A stretch of DNA of 64,000 nt, taken from the NCBI RefSeq assembly GCF_003316765.1, contig NZ_NIJF01000044.1, positions 1-64,000 on the forward strand. Reading direction: 5' to 3'. The notes below the pieces were generated by a model. The model worked only from the letters and a program-made list of their open reading frames with translations. It did not search any database and had not been told where the DNA came from. Below are positions 49,768 through 59,557 of the stretch, one piece after another; position 1 is the first letter of the stretch; the number at the start of each line of letters is the position of its first letter. Position numbers and translations under genes: made by a program. Source of the stretch: Bacillus sp. P14.5. GTDB taxonomy: Bacteria; Bacillota; Bacilli; Bacillales; Bacillaceae_B.

Positions 49768-50184
49768 ATGCGCGTTATGGGACTTGACGTCGGCTCGAAA
49801 ACAGTCGGCGTAGCAGTAAGCGATGCGATGGGCTGGACGGCTCAAGGCGTCGAAACGATAGCCATCAATGAAAACCAATCAGAATTCGGCCTGAAGCGGG
49901 TGGAAGAGCTGATCAAGGAATATGAGGTAGACAGGGTGGTAATCGGTTTCCCGAAAAATATGAACAATACTGTCGGTCCACGTGGAGAGGCATCACAAAA
50001 GTATGCCAGACTCCTGGAGGACAAGCTCGGTGTTGCTACAATTTTGTGGGATGAACGTTTAACGACAATGGCTGCAGAAAGAATTTTACTGGAAGCAGAC
50101 GTGAGCAGGAAGAAACGTAAAAAAGTAATCGATAAAATGGCTGCCGCCTTTATCCTGCAAGGGTACTTGGACAGCCAAAAATAA
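49768..50184 (+). CDS. ruvX: RuvX/YqgF family putative Holliday junction resolvase
   Basis: The product is 138 aa with an RNase H-like fold: [15 protein letters not shown] (first acidic motif), [10 protein letters not shown] and DERLTT with catalytic Asp/Glu. YqgF-family proteins have been assigned to pre-16S rRNA 5'-end processing as well as to junction resolution, so the activity is not certain. It sits between ireB and the DUF1292 gene. Confidence 0.94.
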   Translation: MRVMGLDVGSKTVGVAVSDAMGWTAQGVETIAINENQSEFGLKRVEELIKEYEVDRVVIGFPKNMNNTVGPRGEASQKYARLLEDKLGVATILWDERLTTMAAERILLEADVSRKKRKKVIDKMAAAFILQGYLDSQK

Positions 50185-50197
50185 GAGGTGTATAAAA

Positions 50198-50485
50198 ATG
50201 GAACATGGTGAAAAGCAGATTACAATTATTGATGAAGAAGGAAATGAACAGCTTTGTGAGGTATTGTTCACTTTTGAATCAGATCAATTCAATAAATCAT
50301 ACGTTCTTTACTATCCGCTGGGTGCCGAGGAGACAGAAGAGGAAGAAATCGAAATCCATGCTTCTGCATTCTCCCCTGGAGATGAAGGTGAAGAAGGAGA
50401 ATTGAAGCCGATCGAAACAGAAGAAGAGTGGGACATGATCGAAGAGATGCTTGAAACATTCCTTGATGAGGAAGAAGAAGAATAA
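50198..50485 (+). CDS. DUF1292 acidic protein
   Basis: The product is 95 aa and highly acidic, with [19 protein letters not shown] and YVLYYPLG characteristic of DUF1292 (B. subtilis YrzB). Its C-terminus is a run of Glu. It ends the alaS cluster before a very strong terminator. The function is unknown. Confidence 0.92.
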   Translation: MEHGEKQITIIDEEGNEQLCEVLFTFESDQFNKSYVLYYPLGAEETEEEEIEIHASAFSPGDEGEEGELKPIETEEEWDMIEEMLETFLDEEEEE

Positions 50486-50500
50486 GACAGTATCCATACC

Positions 50501-50562
50501 AGAGGGCATTCTGCAAAAGGGAAGAAGATTCCTTTTTTTGCAGAATGCCCTCTTTTTTTGGT
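50501..50562 (+). terminator. Very strong terminator after the alaS cluster
   Basis: AGAGGGCATTCTGCAAAA pairs with TTTTGCAGAATGCCCTCT around an internal AGGGAAG/CTTT region, then TTTTTT. Confidence 0.88.
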
Positions 50563-50644
50563 TGAAAAATGTAGTATAATAAAAAAGATGCATGTCGAAT
50601 TTTAAGGGGGAACCCCGTTTTTGCTCGAGAGGGGGAAATATAAA

Positions 50645-51778
50645 ATGACCGAGAATAAAAAATCAAAAAGAGAAATTCTCTTATCAAAATTAATAGAGCG
50701 AAAAGAAGAAGCTAAAGTAATACGGAAAATAGTAGGAATCATTGTCATCGCCCTGTTTATCATCATTGGAGGGACAGCGGTCGGAGGCTATCTATACATT
50801 AAATCAGCTCTGAAGCCGGTAGACGAAGATAATAATAAGTCAGTCAATGTGGAGATCCCGATTGGTTCAGGGGTGACATCCATCGGAAGTATATTGGAAG
50901 ATAACGGTATTATCAAAAACTCACATGTCTTTAAATATTATGTCAAATTTAATAATGAGTCAGGATTCCAGGCGGGAAGCTACGATCTCACGCCCGCGAT
51001 GACTCTGGATGAAATCATCAACAGTTTGAAGACAGGGAAAGTGATGATGGAGGCGGAATTCACCATTACCGTCCCTGAAGGCTATCAACTAGAGCAGATT
51101 GCCGAAAAAATTGCCGAAAAAACACCATATGAAACGGAAGAAATCGTAAAAAAGCTGGATGAGGATGGTTTCGTCAAGGAGCTTATCGGCCGTTATCCTG
51201 ATCTGTTGAAGGAAGAGGATATACTAGCCGAAAACGTCAAACATCCGCTCGAGGGATACCTGTATCCTTCCACCTATCCTTTCTATGAAGAGGAACCGGA
51301 ACTGGAAACCATCATTGATAAGATGATCTCCCAGACCCAGGACGTTCTGACTCAATATGAATCTTCCAGAGCGGACCGGGGATTTTCCGTCCATCAATTG
51401 CTGACTCTATCTTCACTCGTCGAGGAAGAAGCAACCGAGAAGGCTGACCGCGGAAAAATCGCCAGTGTCTTCTTTAACCGCCTGGAAAAGGAAATGCCGC
51501 TGCAGACCGATCCAACCGTCCTTTATGCTCTGGGCGAACACAAGTCAAGAACACTCTATGAGGATCTGGAAGTGGATTCTCCTTATAATACCTATCAGAA
51601 TACAGGGCTTCCTCCGGGACCGATTGCCAATGCGGGATTGACATCCATTGAAGCTGCACTTCAGCCGGATAGCACAGAATACCTTTACTTCCTGGCATCT
51701 CAGGAAGGAACGGTTTATTATTCTGAAACCCTGGATGAACATAATGAGAAAAAGGCTGAATATATTACATCAGAGTAA
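50645..51778 (+). CDS. mltG: Endolytic murein transglycosylase MltG
   Basis: MltG (377 aa, YceG-like) cuts nascent glycan strands and may end peptidoglycan polymerisation. It has a cytoplasmic basic N-terminus, one TM (about 30-55), a LysM-like part with TITVPEGYQLEQIAEKIA, and the catalytic domain with LLTLSSLVEEEA (the conserved Glu), FFNRLEKEMPLQTDPTV and PYNTYQNTGLPPGPIAN. ATG at 50645 has GAGGGGGAAA upstream. A TATAAT at 50575-50580 may be its -10 element. Confidence 0.94.
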   Translation: MTENKKSKREILLSKLIERKEEAKVIRKIVGIIVIALFIIIGGTAVGGYLYIKSALKPVDEDNNKSVNVEIPIGSGVTSIGSILEDNGIIKNSHVFKYYVKFNNESGFQAGSYDLTPAMTLDEIINSLKTGKVMMEAEFTITVPEGYQLEQIAEKIAEKTPYETEEIVKKLDEDGFVKELIGRYPDLLKEEDILAENVKHPLEGYLYPSTYPFYEEEPELETIIDKMISQTQDVLTQYESSRADRGFSVHQLLTLSSLVEEEATEKADRGKIASVFFNRLEKEMPLQTDPTVLYALGEHKSRTLYEDLEVDSPYNTYQNTGLPPGPIANAGLTSIEAALQPDSTEYLYFLASQEGTVYYSETLDEHNEKKAEYITSE

Positions 51779-51787
51779 TAGAACTAA

Positions 51788-51818
51788 AGAGGAAAGTTAT
51801 TCGCTTTCCTCTTTTTTA
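51788..51818 (+). terminator. Terminator after mltG
   Basis: AGAGGAAAG pairs with CTTTCCTCT, followed by TTTT. A further hairpin, GTAGAAAGC with GCTTTCTAC, lies at about 51881-51905. Confidence 0.8.
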
Positions 51819-51966
51819 TGTGATAAAATAGTACAAGTGTTTTTTAGATAGACGTACACAAATAGAATGAATATTTCAGGTAGAAAGCTTGCGGGCTTTC
51901 TACTTTTATGTAGGCTTCTGGCCGGCTTGTAAACGTGTCTACTTGCCTCCTGAAGCAGGAAAGTGA

Positions 51967-52611
51967 GTGAATAACTTGGATAATGCCGTTAATGGTTATA
52001 TTGAGTCATTAATAAAGGACCGCAGTGATCTGTTAAGTGAGATGGAAACTTTTGCAGAATCAGAAGGTGTGCCCATCATGGAGCTTGCAGGCATTGAAAC
52101 CCTTCTGCAGCTTTTGAGAATTCAAAGACCGAAGAAGATCCTTGAAGTGGGAACGGCGATAGGATACTCCGGACTAAGAATGGCGGAAGCTCTTCCAGAT
52201 GCTGAGATTGTGACGATCGAAAGAGATGAGGTCCGTTACAGACAGGCATTGGATTTCACTGGGCGGTCTCCGCAAAAGGAACAGCTCGATATTATCTTCG
52301 GTGATGCATTGGAAAAGGCACAAGAGGCTGAAGAAAAGGGGCCGTTTGATGCACTGTTCATTGATGCAGCAAAAGGACAATATCAGAAGTTCTTTGATCT
52401 GTATTCACCTTTCCTGGCAGAGGGCGGTGTCATATACTCTGACAATGTTTTGTTTAAAGGAATGGTTGCAGAGGAAAATGTAGAGAATAAGCGAATCCGC
52501 AACATGGTCAAAAAGCTGAGAAGTTATAACGATTGGCTGATGAATCATCCTGACTATCATACGGTCATCATCCCCGTGGGTGACGGACTGGCTGTCAGCA
52601 GGAAAAAATAA
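51967..52611 (+). CDS. O-methyltransferase, YrrM-like
   Basis: This 214-aa class I SAM-dependent methyltransferase of the O-methyltransferase 3 (catechol OMT-like) family shows motif I LEVGTAIGYSGLRMAEAL, acidic motif II TIERDEVRY, and metal/substrate residues in FIDAAKGQY and YSDNVLFKG. B. subtilis YrrM at this position is reported as a tRNA 5-hydroxyuridine methyltransferase (TrmR). The start is GTG at 51967. Peptidase U32 genes that follow it in B. subtilis are absent here. Confidence 0.9.
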   Translation: MNNLDNAVNGYIESLIKDRSDLLSEMETFAESEGVPIMELAGIETLLQLLRIQRPKKILEVGTAIGYSGLRMAEALPDAEIVTIERDEVRYRQALDFTGRSPQKEQLDIIFGDALEKAQEAEEKGPFDALFIDAAKGQYQKFFDLYSPFLAEGGVIYSDNVLFKGMVAEENVENKRIRNMVKKLRSYNDWLMNHPDYHTVIIPVGDGLAVSRKK

Positions 52612-52699
52612 AGATAAATACTATAATCTTACGCCAATGATTGACCCGCAGGCTTCTGGCGGGTCTGCAGCACGAAGATGAAAGGAGTTCCACTAATCA

Positions 52700-53335
52700 A
52701 TGAAACACAAGCCAATTGTTATCGGTGTAGCCGGAGGGTCGGGTTCAGGAAAGACAAGTGTAACCCGCTCTATATACGAATCATTTCAAGAACACTCCAT
52801 CCTGATGATCCAGCAGGACTATTACTATAAAGATCAAAGCCATCTGCCTTTCGAGGAGAGACTGAAGACGAATTATGACCATCCATTAGCATTCGATAAT
52901 GAGCTTTTGATCAAGCATCTCATGAGGCTGCTGAAAAACGAAAGCATTGAAAAACCGCTTTATGATTATAAAATGCACACCCGTTCAGAAGATACTCTGC
53001 TGGTTGAACCGAAGGATGTAATAATTTTAGAGGGAATTCTGGTATTAGAAGATGAAAGATTGCGTAACTTAATGGATATCAAGCTTTATGTCGATACGGA
53101 TGCGGACCTGAGAATCATCCGCCGTATGCTGCGTGATATCAAAGAGCGGGGACGTTCCATTGATTCAGTCATTGACCAATACATTAATGTTGTCCGCCCG
53201 ATGCATAATCAGTTCATTGAGCCGACGAAGCGTTATGCCGATGTCATCATACCTGAAGGCGGACATAACCATGTGGCTATCGACTTAATGGTAACAAAAA
53301 TTCAAACAATTCTTGAACAAAAATCATTTTTGTAA
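52700..53335 (+). CDS. udk: Uridine kinase
   Basis: Udk (211 aa) phosphorylates uridine and cytidine in pyrimidine salvage. It has the P-loop [16 protein letters not shown] (residues 9-24), the substrate segment [20 protein letters not shown] and [20 protein letters not shown] lies upstream of the ATG. It is followed by an unusual hairpin and greA. Confidence 0.96.
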   Translation: MKHKPIVIGVAGGSGSGKTSVTRSIYESFQEHSILMIQQDYYYKDQSHLPFEERLKTNYDHPLAFDNELLIKHLMRLLKNESIEKPLYDYKMHTRSEDTLLVEPKDVIILEGILVLEDERLRNLMDIKLYVDTDADLRIIRRMLRDIKERGRSIDSVIDQYINVVRPMHNQFIEPTKRYADVIIPEGGHNHVAIDLMVTKIQTILEQKSFL

Positions 53336-53417
53336 TACGATAGCATAGATAAAAACATACAGCGATTTTCAGAAATGTTTATTATCCCCAAGGAATCAAT
53401 CTCAATTGAATATTCTT

Positions 53418-53476
53418 TCTAAGGGAATGGACAAAAGGTGCCAGGAGCAACACCCGCCTTTCATGTCCATTCCCTG
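53418..53476. other. Branched hairpin between udk and greA
   Basis: AGGGAATGGAC (53420-53430) pairs exactly with GTCCATTCCCT (about 53465-53475). Inside, GGTG pairs with CACC, giving a branched or long stem without a strong T-run. It may be an eroded repeat element, or a weak terminator. Confidence 0.5.
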
Positions 53477-53587
53477 AATTGCAATAGAAGAATAAGCTGA
53501 GGCGGAATTCCATAGCACAAGGTACACGCTTATGTACATAAAGGACCGGTGGGAGGTTCTTATATTTCTTATAAGGAGTGAAGTATT

Positions 53588-54064
53588 TTGGCAGCAGAAA
53601 AAGTATTTCCAATGACAACAGAAGGTAAAGAAAAGTTAGAAAAAGAATTAGAGCACTTGAAATCCGTTAAACGTAAAGAAGTGGTGGAAAGAATCAAGAT
53701 TGCCCGCAGCTTTGGCGACTTATCCGAGAACTCTGAATACGATGCAGCAAAAGACGAGCAGGCATTCGTTGAAGGCCGGATTTCGACTCTTGAAAATATG
53801 ATCCGCAACGCGAAAATCATCCAAGAAGATGAAATGAACTCCGACACTGTGACACTTGGTAAAACGGTTACATTCATTGAACTTCCAGATGGTGACGAAG
53901 AAACTTACACTATTGTCGGTAGTGCGGAAGCAGACCCATTTGAAGGAAAGATCTCAAATGACTCTCCAATTGCCAAAAGCCTGCTTGGCCATAAGGTCGG
54001 CAGTAAAGTAAATGTTCAAACTCCAGGTGGGGATATGAGCGTTAAGATTACAGCTGTTAACTAA
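53588..54064 (+). CDS. greA: Transcription elongation factor GreA
   Basis: GreA (158 aa) rescues backtracked RNA polymerase. The N-terminal coiled coil (about 10-75) ends with the acidic tip [16 protein letters not shown], and the C-terminal FKBP-like domain contains [23 protein letters not shown] at 53588 follows AAGGAGTGAAG. A terminator follows. Confidence 0.97.
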   Translation: MAAEKVFPMTTEGKEKLEKELEHLKSVKRKEVVERIKIARSFGDLSENSEYDAAKDEQAFVEGRISTLENMIRNAKIIQEDEMNSDTVTLGKTVTFIELPDGDEETYTIVGSAEADPFEGKISNDSPIAKSLLGHKVGSKVNVQTPGGDMSVKITAVN

Positions 54065-54067
54065 TTC

Positions 54068-54106
54068 AAAGTGATGGGGGCATGTTTGCCTTCATCGCTT
54101 TTTTTA
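54068..54106 (+). terminator. Terminator after greA
   Basis: AGTGATG pairs with CATCGCT (wobble included), internal GGC with GCC, then TTTTTTT. Confidence 0.65.
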
Positions 54107-54186
54107 TTGAAGTTTTTGAGGAAATCTCAATGAGGGATAGCCCAATGTTGGCGTCTCCTGGTATTGGATATTCTTTAATGGATCAA

Positions 54187-54350
54187 TCGGCCGGGAAACG
54201 TGGTACATCAAACCGAAGAAAACAAAAGATAATCTCCCTCGGCGGGAAAGCGCGGTAAATCAAATTGAAGAAAACGAAAGGTGATGTCCCTCGGTCGGGA
54301 AGCGCGGTACACTAAACCGGAAAAACAAAAGATGATGTCCCTCGCTTCAG
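54187..54350. repeat. Short tandem array E: about three 51-53-bp units
   Basis: CGGGAA recurs at 54192, 54243 and 54296, followed each time by GCG(C)GGTA..., AAACAAAAGATGATGTCCCTCGG-like text. The period is 51-53 bp, as in arrays A to D. The rest of 54107-54597 shows no gene. Confidence 0.7.
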
Positions 54351-54597
54351 GTGGGACTCTGTCTCATCCTCAAACATAAAGGGAAGGATGAAGTTGCAGA
54401 AACACTCTTGAGTCTCTTTCAGCTCATGTTCAGACACTCATGGCCTTGTGAAAGCCAGCGAAACTCTGAAGGGACCTGTTAATAAAAAGAAGCCCCTATA
54501 CAAAAAATAACGGATTTACTTGTGAGGTGCAAAACGGGAAATCACAGACAAAATCACTTATCAATTCACACCAATTTCACAACTGTATTCACAATAC

Positions 54598-54637
54598 AAA
54601 AAGGCTTAGGGAGATTTTCATCCCTAAGCCTTTTTTC
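54598..54637. terminator. Bidirectional terminator
   Basis: AAAGGCTTAGGGA pairs with TCCCTAAGCCTTT around 8 nt, with A- and T-runs on the two sides. It can serve the minus-strand gene at 54685. Confidence 0.8.
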
Positions 54638-54684
54638 ATTTTATCTTATTGTGCTAAAGCACCCTTTAATTTAAGAGTATTTGC

Positions 54685-55023
54685 TTACCCTTCATTGTTT
54701 GTTTCTTTGAAAATATCTCTGTATGTAGCTAGGAGTATGGTGAAAATGAATAACAGAGGTAAAAACATTTCATAACTATTAGTATAAGCACCTTCTTCCA
54801 AAAAAACGCCAATGGCCATACTTATTATTATCAATCCAGAGGACCAATAAAATACGTTTTTTGTTATTGATCCTCTATATAGGTTAATAATTATGTCTCC
54901 AATTGCTGCCAATAAAGCGACAACCCTTGTTATGAAATACGGCTCATAAACAAACAGACTGGCGAATAATAAAATTGCAGCAATCAAACTTACTATTCCA
55001 GATTTAAGCGTTGTAAAATTCAA
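54685..55023 (-). CDS. Small membrane protein of unknown family
   Basis: The product is 112 aa with three to four hydrophobic segments (about residues 8-26, 32-48, 58-73 and 85-103). The start is TTG at 55023 with GGAGGGGG upstream. I do not recognise the family. It is AT-rich and lies in a stretch between greA and pbpI that is not present in the order I know from B. subtilis, so it may be an acquired or relocated gene. Confidence 0.65.
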   Translation of the reverse strand: MNFTTLKSGIVSLIAAILLFASLFVYEPYFITRVVALLAAIGDIIINLYRGSITKNVFYWSSGLIIISMAIGVFLEEGAYTNSYEMFLPLLFIFTILLATYRDIFKETNNEG

Positions 55024-55363
55024 ATAAATCCCCCTCCAGCTTCTGTGTGTCCCCCTCTTTAACTGAACTGCTCCGTTAGTTTTAGTACATTATTTCATAA
55101 AGTCTCGATAGTCTCATTATAATTTTAACATAAATCTCAAAAAGCCTTGATAAGTACCTTGCATTCCACTTACCAAATCACATCAATATCAAATACCCTC
55201 CAAAAATTATGTCCGCCATTGAGAAATGACGTGTGAATTTAAATTAAAATATCAAAAACCATTGATATAACAGGAAAAATCGCACGGTGAATTCGAATGT
55301 GAAAACCTGTGAGATTTGCCTAGTTATTTACTTGTTTGCACCTCTGAAGTAAACCCGTTATAC
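55024..55363. other. AT-rich intergenic region
   Basis: I see no gene, array or clear promoter here. Confidence 0.4.
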
Positions 55364-55400
55364 AAAAAATCCTGCTGGTTTTAACCAGCAAGATTTTTCA
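55364..55400 (-). terminator. Terminator of the yunB gene
   Basis: CTTGCTGGTT pairs with AACCAGCAGG on the minus strand, followed by six T. Confidence 0.75.
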
Positions 55401-55445
55401 TCAATTTTGCTTGCAAATTCTAAACAGCAACCTCTTTATACTTCA

Positions 55446-56197
55446 TTAAGGAGACAATTCGATGGAAGGTGACGCACCCTCACCAGATCCATTATAAAAT
55501 TCCGGCACTTTCCCTGGAATAAATAAATCGCCAACTTTAATTTTATTTTTAATGACAATGGTTTCGGTCCGCCTTGGAATAATGACATTCATCTCAACAG
55601 AAATGTTGATGTAGACTTCCATGTAGGTATTATTTATTCCCAGTTCTCTTGCGGCTGTGGCGACACTGGATTGGACATCACCAATGATTTCAAATTGCAC
55701 CGGGACTTGGGGACCCAGATTTGAAAGCAATGTATTATTTGTTGCTAACCCCAGGGGAATATAATAAACAATCCCTTTCTTCTCCTTGCTTTCTTCATAA
55801 TCAATATCAATTCCAGATTTAAATGATTGCAGCTTTTCAAATTCTCCACTTTCTACATAATCCAAATATTGCTGAACTCTTTCTGTGGATTCCGCAATGA
55901 CCCTGTTATATATAGCAGGATCAAAGCTATAAGCAGTTCCATCATTGGCTTCATGTTTGACAATCAACTTATTAATATCTATTCCTTCAGCAATCTTCTT
56001 TGAAATAGCATCATTGATAGCTTGAGCCGCAATTTGACGGGTCCGTGTTTCAGCAATTTCTATTAAGGCGGGTTCTATTCCTTTATTAATGATGAACAAA
56101 CTTTGTGAAGTCAAAAAATAAATATAACTATAGATATTAGGAATACATATCTAAGCGGCAGAGGAGCGGCACCTTTTCTCTTTATTTTTTTGTACAA
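55446..56197 (-). pseudogene. yunB: Sporulation protein YunB, one-base frameshift near the N-terminus
   Basis: YunB is a sigma-E-controlled protein of unknown biochemical role in B. subtilis sporulation. The long frame (to 56114) has NKGIEPALIEIAETRTRQIA, YYIPLGLATNNTLLSNLGP and GINNTYMEVYI-like family text, but lacks the membrane anchor. The anchor is present upstream in another frame (PLPLRYVFLISIVIFIFLTS). One extra base in the A-run at 56113-56118 joins them into a 250-aa protein starting at TTG 56197, with AGAGGTG upstream. I infer a one-base sequencing gap. The gene is in a different place from B. subtilis yunB and could be a second copy. Confidence 0.8.
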
Positions 56198-56343
56198 CTT
56201 GAACACCTCTCTTCATACAAAACATATGCTGCAAGTTCTAAATTATTTCTCTATAAGACAAAAAGTAAAAAGCTCGTTTCTTTGTACTCAGGTTCTATCT
56301 TCATACGCTCTTTTTCGCATAGATTGTGGTTCTTTAAAAGTAG

Positions 56344-56492
56344 TGGATTTCCGCTCCAGCCGCACGACTCCGCGGGGCGGGCGTTGAGCCTCCTCGGCTT
56401 CGCCTGCGGGGTTACGTTCCAGTGGGTACGTAACCTTGGTCTCGCCTGTCCCGCTAGTCCCGCAGGAGATCGCACGCCTTCCGCTCCAATCC
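56344..56492 (-). repeat. Dispersed palindromic element, copy 5 (with nested palindrome)
   Basis: Read on the minus strand it runs from GGATTGGAGCGGAAGG to GGAGCGGAAATCC. It carries the same nested palindrome as copy 1 (GGTTACGTACCCACTGG then AACGTAACC) at the same site after GAGACC. Confidence 0.85.
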
Positions 56493-56805
56493 TCCTTCGG
56501 AAAAGGGGGATTGATAAATAGCATTTTAAAGCTACAATCTTTTAGAAAAGAGCCTTTATTAAAGAATATAGTTATTGAAAATAAACGATCTTCGCTCCCT
56601 GCGAACGATTCTGCATATGACCGCTATTCCCGGGGATGCCTGCCAACCCTCCCCTCTGCGTAGATGGCAACATGGGAAAGGTACAAGTTTATGAACAGCT
56701 CCCGGCTTTTAACCTGGCAACCCAATGAATGAAAACTGAAGTACTCTCTATACACAGAAGTATGTTTCTCCTCAAAACGTCAAGAATGGTTATGAGGTGT
56801 TCTAC
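56493..56805. other. Intergenic region upstream of pbpI
   Basis: No gene is visible. The first part holds the TTTTAGAAAAGAGCCTTT flank typical of the palindromic element. No clear promoter was identified. Confidence 0.4.
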
Positions 56806-58563
56806 ATGAAGAGGAAACGAATATACTTTTTCAGTGTTATGGTTCTGCTAGGAATGGCGGGGCTTCTGCTGAGGCTCGTCCAAATTCAATTATTGGAAGC
56901 AGAGTCGTTCTCACAAAAACAAATAAATTTAATTGAAAATAGTGTAAATCAAAGAACTCAACAGCTGACAATTGATGAAGGCAGGGGGTCTTTTCTTGAC
57001 AAGAATGGGGAATCCATCAATTATGAAAACAAGAATGTGCTCGTTTTGTTTCCTTTTCTGGGAAAGATAGATTGGGATGCGGATAAGATCGCACGTATCC
57101 TGGGGATATCAAAAGGAAAGCTCCAAAAAGATATCGAAGAGGCGAAAGAGCCATTTGTATATGGCGGCAAAAACCCTTACATATTGAACGAAAGCCAGAT
57201 GAAGGAGATTAATGACTTAGAGCTTAAAGGGGTGTTTGCCTTGAAGCGCAAATACCCAAAAGACGAAATCCTTGCAGAGCAGTTAATAGGATTGACTGGT
57301 GAAAACGAAGAAAGGTTTCATGCCAGATATCCAGATCGAGTAAAAGGAGCGACGCAGAAGATAGGAATTTCCGGTCTGGAGAAATCCTTTGACGAATGGC
57401 TGATAGCCGAGCAGGAATCAAAGTTGATTTATCACGTAGATGCAAGGGGAGGTCCGTTGTTCGGTGTCGATGTAAAGTACTTGGCGCCAGCCAATCCCTT
57501 TTATCCTTTAGACATTGAGACAACGATAGATTCTCAATTACAAAAGCAGATGGAAGAGTTGATAGACCGGCACTCTATTAAAAAAGGCGGAGCCGTCCTA
57601 CTGGACATAGAGACGGGAGATATATTGGCGAGCGTCTCCAGGCCAAAGGTTCAGAAGGGAACGCCTTTTCAGGATGACGGGGCGAAGAATCTGATGGCCA
57701 CAGAAATGGTTCCAGGTTCGGTCTTCAAAACCGTGGTGGCTTCAGCTGCGATTGATCTTAATCTTGTTAATGAAAATGAAGTATTTAATTGTGATGAGGA
57801 CATTTATGGTGTCCGTGCTGAAAAACCCCACGGGATGATTAATATAAACGAGAGCTTTGCGGTCAGCTGTAATCGTACGTTCGCAGAGATATCAAAAAGC
57901 CTGACTGAAAAAAACAGCCTCACTCTCGATAACTATGCAGAAAAACTTGGCTTGATAGGCGATATCGGCTGGAAAGGGAATGTCTTTCATTATGAAGACT
58001 TCGAGCAGCTGCAGATTGATAGAGGCAGAATCTTCATTAATGATGATGAACGTGAAGAAGCCAAAATTGCCGCACAAACAGGAATCGGGCAAAGAGAAGT
58101 GCGTGTAACTCCGATTGGTGTAGCCAATATGATGTCTACCATTGCCAGGGGCGGCAAGAAACAAAGCGTGAGGGTTGTAAGTGGAATTCGATATAAAAAC
58201 GGTACTGAGTTGACAGATTTCCCTGTTCAAAAAGATGACGCGCAGGCTATTTCTCCTTACACAGCCATGAAAATGCAGCAATATCTGCGCAATGTGGTCG
58301 CGGGAGAATCAGGAACAGCGAATTTTCTGCAGACAGCAGCCTATGAAATTGCTGGAAAGACGGGAACAGCCCAGACCGGCCAATATAGCGGCGATAAGGA
58401 ACTGTACAATAAATGGTTTGCGGGATACTTTCCATTCGATAACCCTAAATACGCTTTGGCGGTCGTCAACATGGATGTATTGGAATATGAAGGCGGCATT
58501 TATCCGGTATTTAAGGAGATTACAGATATGATCCATCAAACAAAGGAAGCAGAAAACCAATAG
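56806..58563 (+). CDS. pbpI: Class B penicillin-binding protein PbpI (transpeptidase)
   Basis: This 585-aa monofunctional transpeptidase has an N-terminal TM (about 8-26), a PBP dimerisation domain (to about 230) and a C-terminal transpeptidase domain. The three active-site motifs are visible: SVFK (in MVPGSVFKTVV), SCN (in FAVSCNRTF) and KTG (in AGKTGTAQTG). B. subtilis pbpI (yrrR) is in the same place after greA and before yrrS, and is expressed during sporulation. ATG at 56806 follows GAGGTG. Confidence 0.9.
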   Translation: MKRKRIYFFSVMVLLGMAGLLLRLVQIQLLEAESFSQKQINLIENSVNQRTQQLTIDEGRGSFLDKNGESINYENKNVLVLFPFLGKIDWDADKIARILGISKGKLQKDIEEAKEPFVYGGKNPYILNESQMKEINDLELKGVFALKRKYPKDEILAEQLIGLTGENEERFHARYPDRVKGATQKIGISGLEKSFDEWLIAEQESKLIYHVDARGGPLFGVDVKYLAPANPFYPLDIETTIDSQLQKQMEELIDRHSIKKGGAVLLDIETGDILASVSRPKVQKGTPFQDDGAKNLMATEMVPGSVFKTVVASAAIDLNLVNENEVFNCDEDIYGVRAEKPHGMININESFAVSCNRTFAEISKSLTEKNSLTLDNYAEKLGLIGDIGWKGNVFHYEDFEQLQIDRGRIFINDDEREEAKIAAQTGIGQREVRVTPIGVANMMSTIARGGKKQSVRVVSGIRYKNGTELTDFPVQKDDAQAISPYTAMKMQQYLRNVVAGESGTANFLQTAAYEIAGKTGTAQTGQYSGDKELYNKWFAGYFPFDNPKYALAVVNMDVLEYEGGIYPVFKEITDMIHQTKEAENQ

Positions 58564-58681
58564 GAAAACATTCTTATTTTTATCAAATTTCTTTTGATGA
58601 ATTTATAAGCGTGATAAAATGGGTAAAAGAGAAAAAGAGCCTTCATTGAGGTATTATGATTTTCAGAGGAGTGTAATTTGC

Positions 58682-59512
58682 ATGCCGAAATATAATTCAC
58701 GTTTAGATAAAAGGGCTAAGAAAAAATCGAATGTGATTTTAAATAGCCTGATAGGGGTTGTACTGCTGCTGATCGTTGTGGTTGGTGCAACGATTTTTCT
58801 GGGGAATGATAACGAACAAGCAGCCGGTGATAATGCAGCCACTACGGATAACGATATAGCGGACAGCAGTTCATCAGAGGAAGAAGCGGAAACAGAAGAA
58901 CCTGCTTCAACCGATGAGAGCGCTGATGAAAATGAGGAAGCCGAGGAAGACGAAAGTTCTTCTGAAGAGCCGGCTGATGAAAGTGAATCAGATACCGATG
59001 CTCAAGATACTGATGGTGAGAAGCCTGTCGCTGACGGCGAAGACCTGGCAAGAAGCGAAGAAGAGAAAGAAGAGAAAGAAAAGAAAGAAGAAAATAAGGA
59101 AGAAGACAAAGAGAAAAAAGATAAAAAAGATGAAAAAGATGAAAAAGAAGATTCATCAGAAAACGATAAAAAAATCGTAAAAAACAGTGATGAGCCTAAT
59201 GTTAAAAAGGAAATTGTAAATCCAGGCTGGCAGCCTATCGGCACTCAGCAAACAGGAGAACATGTAGCTAAGTATGAGGAAGACTCAGCAGATTGGCAGG
59301 AGAAGGTTCAAGCCTTGTCTTATGCTACGGGACTTGCTGAGGATAACATGACTGTTTGGTGGCTGGAAAGAAACGGCGGTCCAGATAAAGCAATCGGGAC
59401 TGTCGCGCCAAAAGACCAGTCGACTACTTACCGTGTATACCTTCAGTGGGTGGACGGAAAAGGCTGGAAACCTGTGAAGATGCAGGAACTTATCGAAAAC
59501 GATAAAGATTGA
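58682..59512 (+). CDS. yrrS: YrrS-like DUF1510 membrane-anchored protein
   Basis: The product is 276 aa: a short basic N-terminus (SRLDKRAKKKSN), one TM (about 21-41), a long low-complexity linker rich in Glu, Asp, Ser and Lys (about 45-180), and a C-terminal DUF1510 domain (GWQPIGTQQTGEHVAKYEE ... WWLERNGGPDKAIGTV). YrrS interacts with the neighbouring PBP in B. subtilis. ATG at 58682 follows AGAGGAG. The longer upstream frame has no ribosome binding site. Confidence 0.88.
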   Translation: MPKYNSRLDKRAKKKSNVILNSLIGVVLLLIVVVGATIFLGNDNEQAAGDNAATTDNDIADSSSSEEEAETEEPASTDESADENEEAEEDESSSEEPADESESDTDAQDTDGEKPVADGEDLARSEEEKEEKEKKEENKEEDKEKKDKKDEKDEKEDSSENDKKIVKNSDEPNVKKEIVNPGWQPIGTQQTGEHVAKYEEDSADWQEKVQALSYATGLAEDNMTVWWLERNGGPDKAIGTVAPKDQSTTYRVYLQWVDGKGWKPVKMQELIENDKD

Positions 59513-59516
59513 TAAT

Positions 59517-59556
59517 AAGAAGCCCGAAGCTGATATTCAGCACCGGGCTTCTTTAT
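59517..59556. terminator. Bidirectional terminator between yrrS and yrzA
   Basis: AGAAGCCCG pairs with CGGGCTTCT across about 17 nt containing a smaller stem; T-runs are on both strands. It serves two convergent genes. Confidence 0.75.
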
Positions 59557-59557
59557 T

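Noticed and set aside
56251..56524. Several ORFs of 60-80 aa around copy 5
   Set aside because: All fall within the palindromic element and its flanks and are GC-rich repeat read-through.
58842..59244. Leu/Phe/Ser-rich ORFs antisense to yrrS
   Set aside because: They mirror the Glu/Lys-rich low-complexity linker of yrrS.
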